A stretch of DNA of 48,093 nucleotides, from NCBI RefSeq assembly GCF_026241195.1, contig NZ_JAPFQO010000017.1, positions 1-48,093 of the forward strand. The letters are read 5' to 3'. The position numbers and the translations under genes were made by a program. Shown piece by piece: positions 24,853 to 32,619 of the stretch (the stretch's first letter is position 1; every line of letters starts with the position of its first letter). The notes below the pieces were generated by a model. It searched no databases. It saw only the letters and a list, made by a program, of their open reading frames with translations, and was not told where the DNA came from. Origin of the DNA: Pontibacter anaerobius. Its GTDB lineage: Bacteria; Bacteroidota; Bacteroidia; Cytophagales; Hymenobacteraceae.

Positions 24853-25587
24853 ATGAAAGATGCGTTGGTGATCATCCCAACTTATAACGAAAGGGAAAAC
24901 ATAGAGGCGATGGTGCGCAAGGTGATGTCCTTACCGCACCCGTTCGAACTGTTGATCATAGATGACGGCTCCCCAGACGGGACCGCTGCTATCGTGCGCC
25001 AACTGCAACTGGAGTTCCCAGGCCGCCTGCACCTCGAAACCCGCCAGGGCAAACTAGGCCTGGGCACAGCTTATATTCACGGCTTTAAGTATGCGCTGCG
25101 AAACGGCTATAAGTTTATTTTCGAGATGGATGCCGACTTCTCGCACAACCCCGAGGACTTACTCCGCCTGTACGATGCCTGCGCCAAAGAAGGGTATGAC
25201 ATGGCTATTGGCAGCCGCTATGTACAGGGCGTAAATGTGGTAAACTGGCCCATGAATCGGGTGCTGATGTCGTGGTTTGCCAGCTGGTACGTGCGCCTGG
25301 TTACCGGCATGCCCATCCACGACACCACCGCCGGCTTTAAGTGCTACCGCCGCAAGGTGCTCGAAACCATTCAGCTCGACGAGATCCGGTTTGTGGGCTA
25401 TGCCTTCCAGATCGAGATGAAGTTTCTGGCCTACAAGTATGGCTTTAAGATTAAAGAAGTACCCATCATCTTCACCGACCGCACCAAGGGCGTATCCAAA
25501 ATGTCGTCGGGCATCTTTAAAGAGGCTGTGCTAGGGGTGATCAAGATGAAGCTGAACAGTTACTTTCGCCACTTCGACCGCTACTAA
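24853..25587 (+). CDS. Polyprenol monophosphomannose synthase-like GT2
   Basis: A 244-residue GT2 glycosyltransferase of the DPM1 type, transferring a sugar (probably mannose) from GDP-sugar to polyprenyl phosphate. IIPTYNERENIEAMV opens the nucleotide-binding fold; IIDDGSPDGT and MDADFSHNPEDL carry the DDG and DAD motifs; GSRYVQG and TAGFKCYRR follow. No C-terminal membrane segments are present, so it is a soluble or peripheral enzyme like archaeal and bacterial Ppm1 short forms. It begins 18 bases after the hemG stop. Confidence 0.9.
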   Translation: MKDALVIIPTYNERENIEAMVRKVMSLPHPFELLIIDDGSPDGTAAIVRQLQLEFPGRLHLETRQGKLGLGTAYIHGFKYALRNGYKFIFEMDADFSHNPEDLLRLYDACAKEGYDMAIGSRYVQGVNVVNWPMNRVLMSWFASWYVRLVTGMPIHDTTAGFKCYRRKVLETIQLDEIRFVGYAFQIEMKFLAYKYGFKIKEVPIIFTDRTKGVSKMSSGIFKEAVLGVIKMKLNSYFRHFDRY

Positions 25588-25725
25588 CACTGAATAATTA
25601 TACCCTTTCCCTGGCCTGCAAAGTATGGATGACTATTGCTGGCTGGCCATGCCGCTCTACCGGTTAAAATTGCTCTGCTACAGCCACTCCGGCAGACTAT
25701 CCAAGCAATTCTTGTTTTCCTTAGC

Positions 25726-25733
25726 TATATTTG
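25726..25733 (+). promoter_or_regulatory. -7 box upstream of the TerC-family gene
   Basis: TATATTTG fits TAnnTTTG, 33 bases before ATG 25767. It supports ATG 25767 as the start, since the longer frame from 25731 would begin inside the box. Confidence 0.5.
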
Positions 25734-25766
25734 ACTTTTGTTGAACAGCACAATACCCTAACCTGT

Positions 25767-26714
25767 ATGGATAGCATTTATTTCTGGATAATTTTTAACG
25801 CCTTTGTAATTGTGCTGCTCGTTCTGGACCTCTTTGTTTTCCACCGCAAAGAGCATGAGGTAAAGATAAAGGAGGCCCTGCTTACCAGCCTGTTCTGGAT
25901 CGTGCTGGCGCTTGGGTTCAACGTGCTCATCTACTTCTGGAAAGGTGAGCAACCCGCCATGGAGTTCCTCACGGGTTATCTCATAGAGAAATCGCTGAGC
26001 GTGGATAACCTCTTCGTCTTCATCCTGATATTCAACTACTTTAAGGTACCGTTAAGGTATCAGCACAACCTGCTGTTCTGGGGTGTGTTCGGGGCGCTGG
26101 TGCTGCGGGCCATTTTCATACTTGTGGGGGTGGCGCTTATTGCCAAGTTCCACTTCCTGCTCTACATTCTGGGTGCCTTCCTGGTATACACGGGCGTTAA
26201 AATGGCCTTCTCTAAGGATAGTGACGTGGACCCGGAGCACAACCCGCTGGTGAAGTGGGCCAGCAAGCATATCCGCATTACCAAAACAGCTGTGGGTGGC
26301 AAATTCTTCACCAAGATAAACGGAAAGTGGTTCGCCACGCCGCTTTTCCTGGTGCTGATCATGATCGAGAGCACAGACGTGGTTTTCGCTGCTGATTCCA
26401 TTCCGGCCATCATAGCCATCTCCAAGGATCCGTTTATCGTGTACACCTCCAACGTGTTTGCCCTGCTGGGGCTGCGCGCTTTATACTTTGCGCTGGCCGG
26501 CATCATGCAGCTGTTCCATTACCTGCATTACGGGCTGTCGCTCATTTTAGCCTTTATCGGGGTTAAGCTGCTGCTCGGCGCCAGCGATATCTACCACATA
26601 GACATGCGCTATGCACTTATTGCCGTGGGGGCTATTCTGGCTGTATCCATTGCTGCCTCACTCATGTTCCCTAAAAAAGAAAGCGAGCTGCCAGAGCCGC
26701 CTATTAAGGAGTAA
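25767..26714 (+). CDS. TerC family integral membrane protein (Alx-like)
   Basis: A 315-residue protein with about nine membrane segments. The TerC signature is present: EKSLSVDNLFVF near residue 75 and ESTDVVFAADSIPAIIAIS near 205, both with acidic residues inside membrane segments that bind metal. Relatives export Mn2+ or Ca2+ during metal, tellurite or alkaline stress, and some load exported metalloproteins. A long insertion (SKHIRITKTAVGGKFFTKING) is typical of the Alx branch. Confidence 0.92.
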   Translation: MDSIYFWIIFNAFVIVLLVLDLFVFHRKEHEVKIKEALLTSLFWIVLALGFNVLIYFWKGEQPAMEFLTGYLIEKSLSVDNLFVFILIFNYFKVPLRYQHNLLFWGVFGALVLRAIFILVGVALIAKFHFLLYILGAFLVYTGVKMAFSKDSDVDPEHNPLVKWASKHIRITKTAVGGKFFTKINGKWFATPLFLVLIMIESTDVVFAADSIPAIIAISKDPFIVYTSNVFALLGLRALYFALAGIMQLFHYLHYGLSLILAFIGVKLLLGASDIYHIDMRYALIAVGAILAVSIAASLMFPKKESELPEPPIKE

Positions 26715-26835
26715 AGCACTGGTTTTTAAAGTATAAATCTTCCAAATTCATCCCGCAAAAGAAAAATATTTTTGGGCAAAAACTTGCTTTATTGGTTATC
26801 AAAACTTTATACTTGCTAAAAATATAGACAAAGAC

Positions 26836-26904
26836 ATGCTTCAACTACTGGCCTGCATTTATACGAATTCCTTTAAGGTGCCTCACACGGGGCTTCCGAG
26901 GTAA
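26836..26904 (+). CDS. Candidate leader peptide upstream of DAHP synthase copy 1
   Basis: A 22-codon frame that ends in Gly-Leu-Pro-Arg-stop. It has one Tyr (codon 9) and one Phe (codon 13) codon upstream of the attenuator strand encoded by its last codons. It is related to the Phe/Tyr-rich leader at 28181: both end Gly-Leu-x-Arg-TAA, both run AGGTAATG across the stop, and both overlap the same GGGGCT strand. It is too short to be scored by ordinary gene finders. Start ATG 26836 follows an AT-rich promoter-like stretch (TTATACTTG at 26805-26813). Confidence 0.5.
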   Translation: MLQLLACIYTNSFKVPHTGLPR

Positions 26905-26980
26905 TGTATTTGTGCACTGTAAAGAGTTGTAAGATATAGACCACCAAGGGAGCCCCGCCACAAGCGGGGCTCTTTTGTTT
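26890..26980 (+). promoter_or_regulatory. Transcription attenuator upstream of DAHP synthase copy 1
   Basis: Terminator: GAGCCCCGC (26950-26958) pairs with GCGGGGCTC (26964-26972), followed by TTTTGTTTT. Anti-terminator: GGGGCTTCC (26890-26898) can pair instead with GGGAGCCCC (26948-26956), taking the left arm of the terminator. The first strand lies in the last codons of the leader frame, so ribosome position can choose between the structures. Confidence 0.7.
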
Positions 26981-27042
26981 TAAGCTAGTTTCGAACTAAA
27001 ACCAACCAAAACAAGAAGAAGATTTTTTAACATGCCAAGACC

Positions 27043-28149
27043 ATGAGAGCAAGTAGAACACCGATCAATGTAGCACAGAAAAGCAGCTTCCGACACGCAG
27101 ACGGCAGCCTGGTGCTGATTGCGGGACCATGCAGTGCCGAGAGCGAAGAACAGATGCTGAAGACAGCCCAACAGCTAAAAGCCATTAAGGGAATTAATGT
27201 GCTAAGGGCGGGGATCTGGAAATCGCGCACACGCCCTAATTCGTTCAAGGGTGTCGGTACGGTGGGGCTACAGTGGCTCGAAATGGTGAAAAAAGAAACC
27301 GGCCTGCGCACCACCTGCGAAGTGGCCAATGCACAGCATGCCGAGGAGGCCATGAAGTATGGCGTAGACATCCTGAGCATCAGCGGTCGTGCTACGGTAA
27401 ACCCTTTCGCCATGGAGGAAATAGCCGCTGCCCTGAAAGGCACCAACATTCCTGTGCTGGTAAACAACCCGGTTTACCCTGATTTAGGCCTGTGGCTGGG
27501 TGCCCTGGAGCGCCTGAACCAAGCCGACATTACCGACCTGGGCCTGATAAACCGAGGCTTTGCCGCCGATGAGCAGTACCCGTACCGCAGCCACCCGCGC
27601 TGGGACCATATGCTGCAGCTGCAGGAGATGCACCCGGAGCTGCCTATACTTTGCGATGCCGCCCACATTGCCGGCCGCCGCAGCCTGCTGTACCCTGTGA
27701 GCCAAAAAGCGGTAGACTTGGGCGTGGATGGACTGCTGTTCGAGTCGCACATGAACCCGGCGGCGGCGCTTAGCAGCCCACAGCAGCAGCTGATGCCACA
27801 GGAACTGGACCTGCTCATCAACGCCATTGAGTCTAAGGTGAAGTTAGACGGCACAAACCATTTGGTGGAGCAGCTCGACGACCTGAGCCAGCAGATGGAC
27901 AGCGTCGATAAAGCCTTGGTAGATTTGCTGCTTCGCCGCCGCGAGGTGTCGCAGAAGATAAGCCTGCACCAGATGGGCGATGTGCAGGAGAGCCTGCAGG
28001 TAAGCCGCTGGCAGCGCGAGCTGGATGCCTGGCTGCAGCGCGACGACTACACCGACATGGACAGCACCTTTGTGAGAACGCTGATGGAGGCGCTGCAGCA
28101 GCACCGCCAGAGCCCGGAGGGAGGCATAGGCTCTACAGCCGTAGCTTAG
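27043..28149 (+). CDS. DAHP synthase/chorismate mutase fusion, divergent copy 1
   Basis: A 368-residue protein. Residues about 20-265 form a KDO8P-synthase-like (type I-beta) DAHP synthase domain: IAGPCSAESEEQML, RAGIWKSRTRP, GRATVNPF, CDAAHIAGRRS. Residues about 280-355 form an AroQ chorismate mutase domain. Compared with copy 2, conserved active-site blocks differ: VKNPVNPD is VNNPVYPD (a Lys is lost), GARTTVNPF is SGRATVNPF and CDPSHIAGRR is CDAAHIAGRR. The DAHP synthase half may have altered activity or a regulatory role. It is preceded by its own attenuator. Confidence 0.85.
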   Translation: MRASRTPINVAQKSSFRHADGSLVLIAGPCSAESEEQMLKTAQQLKAIKGINVLRAGIWKSRTRPNSFKGVGTVGLQWLEMVKKETGLRTTCEVANAQHAEEAMKYGVDILSISGRATVNPFAMEEIAAALKGTNIPVLVNNPVYPDLGLWLGALERLNQADITDLGLINRGFAADEQYPYRSHPRWDHMLQLQEMHPELPILCDAAHIAGRRSLLYPVSQKAVDLGVDGLLFESHMNPAAALSSPQQQLMPQELDLLINAIESKVKLDGTNHLVEQLDDLSQQMDSVDKALVDLLLRRREVSQKISLHQMGDVQESLQVSRWQRELDAWLQRDDYTDMDSTFVRTLMEALQQHRQSPEGGIGSTAVA

Positions 28150-28180
28150 TAAAATTTGATGACAGATAAAGTATAAACCG

Positions 28181-28246
28181 ATGCCGCACAACACATTTTA
28201 TTTTAGCTATTACTTTTTTGGTTCTCCGCCGGGGCTCCACAGGTAA
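28181..28246 (+). CDS. Phe/Tyr-rich leader peptide of the pheA operon
   Basis: A 21-codon frame: Met-Pro-His-Asn-Thr, then F6 Y7 F8 S9 Y10 Y11 F12 F13, then Gly-Ser-Pro-Pro-Gly-Leu-His-Arg-stop. Seven of eight consecutive codons are Phe or Tyr, as in known pheA leader peptides of other bacteria. The last codons encode the anti-terminator strand (28230-28236), so stalling at the Phe/Tyr run would leave it free and completed translation would cover it. Confidence 0.8.
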   Translation: MPHNTFYFSYYFFGSPPGLHR

Positions 28247-28319
28247 TGCTATTGTGTTTGCGAAACGCATCAAAGTATAAACCGGAGAAGCCCCGCCACC
28301 AGCGGGGCTTTTTCTTTTT
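28229..28319 (+). promoter_or_regulatory. Ribosome-dependent attenuator of the pheA operon
   Basis: Terminator: AAGCCCCGC (28288-28296) pairs with GCGGGGCTT (28302-28310), followed by TTTCTTTTT. Anti-terminator: CGGGGCT (28230-28236) pairs with AGCCCCG (28289-28295), with CTCC/GGAG as possible extension. The last Phe codon of the leader (28217-28219) is 11 bases upstream of the anti-terminator strand, which fits a stalled ribosome leaving that strand free. pheA starts 21 bases after the terminator T-run. Confidence 0.8.
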
Positions 28320-28339
28320 CACCACCTCACCAAACAACC

Positions 28340-29206
28340 ATGCACAAAACAAGAATCGCCATCCAGGGAGGCCCAGTCTCCTTCCATGATGCAGCCGCCA
28401 GGCAGTTGCTTACCGGTAAAACAATAGAAACAGTAAACTGCACCACCTTCCGCAGCCTTTGCTCGGCATTGCAACAGGACGGGATAGATGCCGCTGTGAT
28501 GGCCATCGAGAACACGCTGGCCGGGAGCCTGCTGCCGAATTACACCTTATTGCTGGAGCACCACCTGCACATTGCGGCAGAGCTTTGGCTATCCGTAGAC
28601 CAGAACCTGATGGCGCTGCCAGGGCAAAGTATAGCTGACATCTGCACTGTAGTGTCGCACCCGGTGGCGCTGGCGCAGTGCAGCGGCTTTCTGCAGCAGC
28701 ACCCGCACCTGCAGCCCCGGGAAATGCACGACACCGCCGATAGCGCCAAGATGATACAGGAGCAGCAGCTGCAAAACACAGCCGCTATTGCAGGAAAAGC
28801 AGCCGCTGAGTTATACGGGTTGGATATCTTGGCGGAAAACATGGCCGATACTACAGACAACCACACCCGTTTCCTGCTGCTGCAGCGCGAGCAGCCCGCT
28901 GTGCCTGCCGCTGCCGACAAGGCCATACTTACCTTCCGAAAGCCCCTCCATACCTCAACCCTCACGCTCCTCCTGAGCCTGCTGCAGAAGCACCAGGTAG
29001 AGCTCACGCTGCTGCAAACCTTGCCATCAACGGATAACAGGGGAAGTATGGTAGCTGAAGTGGAGGCCGAACATGTGGCCCAACTGCAGGAAGCCATTGC
29101 ACACATCAAGCCGCTGGTGGAAGAGCTACAGGTGCTGGGGATATTGCAGAAAGCCGCTCGTCCGGCATTAGCAATTACAGAAAAAGAAACGGCAGCCATA
29201 CTTTAA
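28340..29206 (+). CDS. pheA: Prephenate dehydratase
   Basis: A 288-residue enzyme converting prephenate to phenylpyruvate, the step specific to phenylalanine. IAIQGGPVSFHDAAA opens the PDT domain; MAIENTLAGSLLPNY and the substrate motif TRF (DNHTRFLLLQ, near 178) are conserved. An ACT-like regulatory domain fills residues about 200-280 (ILTFRKPLHTSTLTLLLSLL), though the usual GALxxxL and ESRP signatures are weak. No chorismate mutase domain is attached; that activity is in the fusion proteins on either side. The aminotransferase gene follows after one base. Confidence 0.92.
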   Translation: MHKTRIAIQGGPVSFHDAAARQLLTGKTIETVNCTTFRSLCSALQQDGIDAAVMAIENTLAGSLLPNYTLLLEHHLHIAAELWLSVDQNLMALPGQSIADICTVVSHPVALAQCSGFLQQHPHLQPREMHDTADSAKMIQEQQLQNTAAIAGKAAAELYGLDILAENMADTTDNHTRFLLLQREQPAVPAAADKAILTFRKPLHTSTLTLLLSLLQKHQVELTLLQTLPSTDNRGSMVAEVEAEHVAQLQEAIAHIKPLVEELQVLGILQKAARPALAITEKETAAIL

Positions 29207-29207
29207 A

Positions 29208-30392
29208 ATGATGATCATACCCAAAGCAGACAGGCTACAGCAGGTGCAGGAGTACTACTTCTCGCGAAAGCTGGCGGAGGTGCGGGCACTGCAGGCGCAG
29301 GGCAAACACATCATCAACCTCGGCATCGGCAGCCCTGACTTGGCTCCCTCTGAGGCTACCGTAGAGGCACTAACAACCTCAGCACGGCAGGCAAACAGCC
29401 ACGGCTATCAGCCTTACAACGGCACAGCTAAACTAAGAAAGGCCATGCAGCAGTGGTATGCACAAGTGTACATCGTAGAGCTACAGGAGCAGGAGGTGCT
29501 GCCGCTGGCAGGCTCCAAGGAGGGCATCTTCCATATCTCCATGGCTTTCCTAAACCCCGGCGACAAGGTGCTGGTGCCCAACCCCGGCTACCCGGCCTAT
29601 GCTGCGGCGGCCCGTTTGGCGGGCGCGGAAGCAGTAAGCTATACTTTGGCGGAGGATACCGACTGGCTTCCGCAGCGGGATGAACTAGAGGCGCTGGTAG
29701 CACAGGGCAATTTTAAACTGATGTGGATCAACTACCCGCACATGCCAACTGGCACCGCCGCCGCAACTCATACTTTGGAATGGCTGGTGAGGTTCTCACA
29801 ACAGCACCGCCTGCTGCTCATCAATGATAACCCTTACAGCCTGGTGCTGCCACAGCAGGAAACACTCAGTCTTTTAAGTATAACCGGGTCGAAAGAGAAC
29901 TGTCTGGAGCTGAACTCGCTGAGCAAATCACATAACATGGCGGGATGGCGCGTGGGCATGGTGCTGGGGCGGCAGGAGTACCTTTCCGCCATACTTGCCG
30001 TGAAAAGCAACCTCGACTCAGGCCAGCTGCTGCCGGTGCAGGAGGCTGCCATTGCCGCCCTGCAAAACAGTACCGTCTGGCATGCGGAGCGCAACGCAGC
30101 ATACTCCCAAAGGCAGCAGCTGGCACATAAGCTCCTCAACCAACTGGGCTGTTCTTATCAGCAAAACCAGGCGGGCATGTTTGTGTGGGCGCGCGTGCCG
30201 GAGGAGATAACAGACGTGGAAGTATACCTCGACGAGCTATTGCACGAACAAGGCATCTTCCTGACGCCCGGCAAGATTTTCGGAAGCCAGGGCGAGCGCT
30301 ACCTTCGTGTGTCGCTTTGCGCCCCTGCCGAACAACTCCAAGAAGCCATCAACAGAATCAAATCATCCACAGAAATCTTAACCGAAGTATAA
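29208..30392 (+). CDS. PLP-dependent class I/II aminotransferase
   Basis: A 394-residue fold-I aminotransferase. The PLP Lys is in NSLSKSHNMAGWRVG near 245; YQPYNGTAKLRKA and NPGYPAYAAAA, then INYPHMPTG (with the Asn that contacts PLP) and the C-terminal RVSLCAP Arg are visible. Position between pheA and a DAHP synthase gene suggests it converts phenylpyruvate and/or hydroxyphenylpyruvate to Phe and Tyr, although the sequence is also close to LL-diaminopimelate-type aminotransferases. ATG 29208 or 29211 are both possible starts. It is translationally close to both neighbours. Confidence 0.88.
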   Translation: MMIIPKADRLQQVQEYYFSRKLAEVRALQAQGKHIINLGIGSPDLAPSEATVEALTTSARQANSHGYQPYNGTAKLRKAMQQWYAQVYIVELQEQEVLPLAGSKEGIFHISMAFLNPGDKVLVPNPGYPAYAAAARLAGAEAVSYTLAEDTDWLPQRDELEALVAQGNFKLMWINYPHMPTGTAAATHTLEWLVRFSQQHRLLLINDNPYSLVLPQQETLSLLSITGSKENCLELNSLSKSHNMAGWRVGMVLGRQEYLSAILAVKSNLDSGQLLPVQEAAIAALQNSTVWHAERNAAYSQRQQLAHKLLNQLGCSYQQNQAGMFVWARVPEEITDVEVYLDELLHEQGIFLTPGKIFGSQGERYLRVSLCAPAEQLQEAINRIKSSTEILTEV

Positions 30393-30394
30393 CC

Positions 30395-31513
30395 ATGACT
30401 ACTACAACCAACCATCTTAAAACAGTTGCTACAACCAAAATCCTGAATGGCGGCCCGCTGCCAACAGTTATTGCCGGCCCCTGCAGTGCCGAGAGCGAGG
30501 AGCAGATGCTGCAAACGGCGCGCGAGCTGAAGAAAGACCACCGGGTATCCATTTTCCGGGCAGGCATCTGGAAGCCCCGTACCCGCCCGGGCTTGTTCGA
30601 AGGAGTGGGAACCGTGGGGCTGGAGTGGCTGCAAACGGTGAAGCAGGAAACAGGGCTGCAGACTGCCGTGGAAGTGGCCAACACGCAGCACGTGGAGGAG
30701 GCGCTGAAGTATGGTGTGGATATACTTTGGGTGGGCGCGCGCACCACTGTTAACCCTTTCTCGGTGCAGGAAGTGGCCGACGCGCTGCAGGGAGTAGGCA
30801 TTCCGGTGATGGTGAAAAACCCCGTGAACCCGGATATCCAGCTTTGGCTGGGTGCCCTGGAGCGCCTGAATCGTGCAGGCATCACCGACCTGGGACTGAT
30901 CCACCGCGGCTTCTCCACCCCCAGCAACAAACCGTACCGCAACCACCCCAAGTGGCAAACCATACAGGAGATCCGAAGCCTGGCCCCTGGCATCCCGCTG
31001 CTCTGCGACCCCAGCCACATTGCCGGCCGCCGCGACCTGCTGGAGACGGTGAGCCAGCAGGCACTTCACCTGGGCGCCGACGGCCTGATGATAGAAACGC
31101 ACACTAACCCGGACTTGGCCCTGAGTGATGCCGCCCAACAGGTAACGCCGGCCGGGCTGGATAAGCTACTTACCGTGCTGGACCTGGAGTCGGAGCGGGT
31201 AGCACAGCCGGAACAGCTGCAGGACCTACGCAGCCTCATCGATAAGCTGGACAGCGAGCTGCTGAACGTGCTTTTCCTGCGGGCTGATGTGTCGAAGCGG
31301 ATCGGGGAGTACAAACGCGCCAACGCACTGGATATTTACCAGGCCAGCCGCTGGCAACAGATACTGGAAAACAGGCTGAAAACTGCCGGTGATATAGGCC
31401 TGGATGAGGATTTTGTAAAAGCGATCTTTGACAGCATCCACAGCTTCTCACTTGGTATTCAGAATGAGGTGTATGCTGCACCGGCAGTGTCTAAACCAGT
31501 AGCACAACAGTAG
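30395..31513 (+). CDS. DAHP synthase/chorismate mutase fusion, canonical copy 2
   Basis: A 372-residue bifunctional protein catalysing the first step of the shikimate pathway (PEP + erythrose 4-phosphate to DAHP) and the chorismate-to-prephenate step. The DAHP synthase domain has IAGPCSAESEEQML, RAGIWKPRTRPG, WVGARTTVNPF, MVKNPVNPD and CDPSHIAGRRD intact. The AroQ chorismate mutase domain (about 270-345) has LIDKLDSELLNVLFLRADVSK. ATG 30395 is two bases after the aminotransferase stop. It is the last gene of the pheA operon and so falls under the same attenuator. Confidence 0.92.
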   Translation: MTTTTNHLKTVATTKILNGGPLPTVIAGPCSAESEEQMLQTARELKKDHRVSIFRAGIWKPRTRPGLFEGVGTVGLEWLQTVKQETGLQTAVEVANTQHVEEALKYGVDILWVGARTTVNPFSVQEVADALQGVGIPVMVKNPVNPDIQLWLGALERLNRAGITDLGLIHRGFSTPSNKPYRNHPKWQTIQEIRSLAPGIPLLCDPSHIAGRRDLLETVSQQALHLGADGLMIETHTNPDLALSDAAQQVTPAGLDKLLTVLDLESERVAQPEQLQDLRSLIDKLDSELLNVLFLRADVSKRIGEYKRANALDIYQASRWQQILENRLKTAGDIGLDEDFVKAIFDSIHSFSLGIQNEVYAAPAVSKPVAQQ

Positions 31514-31584
31514 GTTTCTAATGTAGAGTAGCTGCCCCGAGTATACTTCCGTCGAATTTTAGGAGCGATGTAAGGCACGTTTTG

Positions 31585-31592
31585 TACCTTTG
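31585..31592 (+). promoter_or_regulatory. -7 box upstream of the DUF3817 gene
   Basis: TACCTTTG fits TAnnTTTG, 42 bases before ATG 31635. Confidence 0.45.
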
Positions 31593-31634
31593 TATTGTTG
31601 CAAAACAGCAACATTTACCAAGAAATCCGTTTTA

Positions 31635-31961
31635 ATGAAAACTCCAATCTCGCGCCTGCGCACGGTGGGCATTTACGAAGGCTTGTCTTACCTTATTTTG
31701 CTGGGTATCGCGATGCCATTAAAGTATATGTTTGATATGCCTCTGTTTGTAAAGTATGTAGGCTGGGCACACGGTGTGCTGTTTGTGCTCTACATGCTGG
31801 CACTGTTGCAGGTAACGCTGGTGCACAACTGGGGCTTTAAGAAAGTAGCGGCTGGCTTTATTGCCTCGCTCCTGCCCTTCGGCCCTTTTATTCTGGACAA
31901 GAAGCTGCTGGATAAAGAGGAAGCCGCAGCGAAAGAACAAAAACAGGCACAGGTAGCGTAA
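31635..31961 (+). CDS. DUF3817 integral membrane protein
   Basis: A 108-residue protein with three membrane segments, matching the short DUF3817 family (LRTVGIYEGLSYLILLGIAMPLKY at the start, then FVKYVGWAHGVLFVLYM, LLPFGPFILDKKL). The function of the family is unknown. The C-terminal tail is Lys/Glu/Ala-rich. ATG 31635 is used because the longer frame from 31590 begins inside the promoter box. Confidence 0.85.
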   Translation: MKTPISRLRTVGIYEGLSYLILLGIAMPLKYMFDMPLFVKYVGWAHGVLFVLYMLALLQVTLVHNWGFKKVAAGFIASLLPFGPFILDKKLLDKEEAAAKEQKQAQVA

Positions 31962-31979
31962 GCTGCTTTTTTATACTTT

Positions 31980-32026
31980 GCACACGGCCCATTTGCTACT
32001 GTAGCAGGTGGGCCGTGTGCTTTTTT
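31980..32026 (+). terminator. Strong terminator after the DUF3817 gene
   Basis: A 12-bp perfect stem (31980-31991 with 32009-32020) continues into an inner TGCTAC/GTAGCA stem and is followed by six T. Confidence 0.85.
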
Positions 32027-32220
32027 ACTTGCTGCTGTTTGATAAATCGTTTTAGAGGCGACTCTTCTTTTTCTTGAACTCTTTTTTACTGTACTCCCAT
32101 TCTGGCCCTTCTGGCGCAAGTCTTCAGGCTTGTGTCCTTTTATGGTGTTGAGTTTGTAACGCAACTGGCTCGGAGAACCATACTTATACTTTGGCTACCC
32201 TTTATACTTATGAGTTTATA

Positions 32221-32281
32221 CCTCCTGCTGTTCCGGACATCCCTGTCTGGAACTCACTCTGCCGCGGATTTCCTAGTCCGC
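32221..32281. repeat. Palindromic repeat A, copy 1
   Basis: Two hairpins in a row: TTCCGGACA with TGTCTGGAA, then GCGGATT with AGTCCGC, joined by ACTCACTCTGCC. The same plan, with the linker ACTCTGCCG, occurs at 37975-38025. Confidence 0.5.
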
Positions 32282-32323
32282 ATACTTATACTTGCTTAGC
32301 CGCTGCTTTCTGCAACCTGAGCC

Positions 32324-32535
32324 AAGTTATCCTTGCTAGCTGCTGCTGATCCTCAGCCTTACAAGCATCCTTTTCCATTTCCGGCCTTGGCTCCCTCCAG
32401 CCCGGGAGGGCTCGTCTTCCCGCATCGCGCTGGGACCTTTTCCTGCCCTCGTGCCTCGGGCTGCCTTCGCTCCCGCTCGGCACCGGAAAAACTCCAAAGG
32501 CGCTCAACGGGAAGACTGGGATCAGTTTGATAGCC
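32324..32535 (+). repeat. Dispersed intergenic repeat, copy 2
   Basis: Matches 6431-6628 in the same orientation. CCGGCCTTGG (32381-32390), CTCGTCTTCCCGCATCGCGC (32411-32430), GGCGCTCAACG with GAAGACTG (about 32500-32518) and ATCAGTTT-GATAGCC are shared. A middle part of about 60 bases differs between copies. The kilobase between DUF3817 and the SBF transporter (31962-32979) holds no convincing gene, only this and the following repeats. Confidence 0.7.
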
Positions 32536-32619
32536 TAAGCTGATGCAACATGAACCGGACTCCCTCTCCTGTTTTGGGGGTAGGGGCCCTCGAGAAAAGG
32601 AGAGGGCTGGGGTGAGGTA

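Noticed and set aside
26890..26980. T-box or known riboswitch upstream of DAHP synthase
   Set aside because: No T-box consensus (TGGNACCGCG) or known aptamer core; the leader frame and two-state hairpin are a better explanation.
30185..30394. N-terminal extension of DAHP synthase copy 2
   Set aside because: It overlaps the end of the aminotransferase in another frame and is Arg/Pro-rich; ATG 30395 is two bases after that gene's stop and gives a family-length protein.
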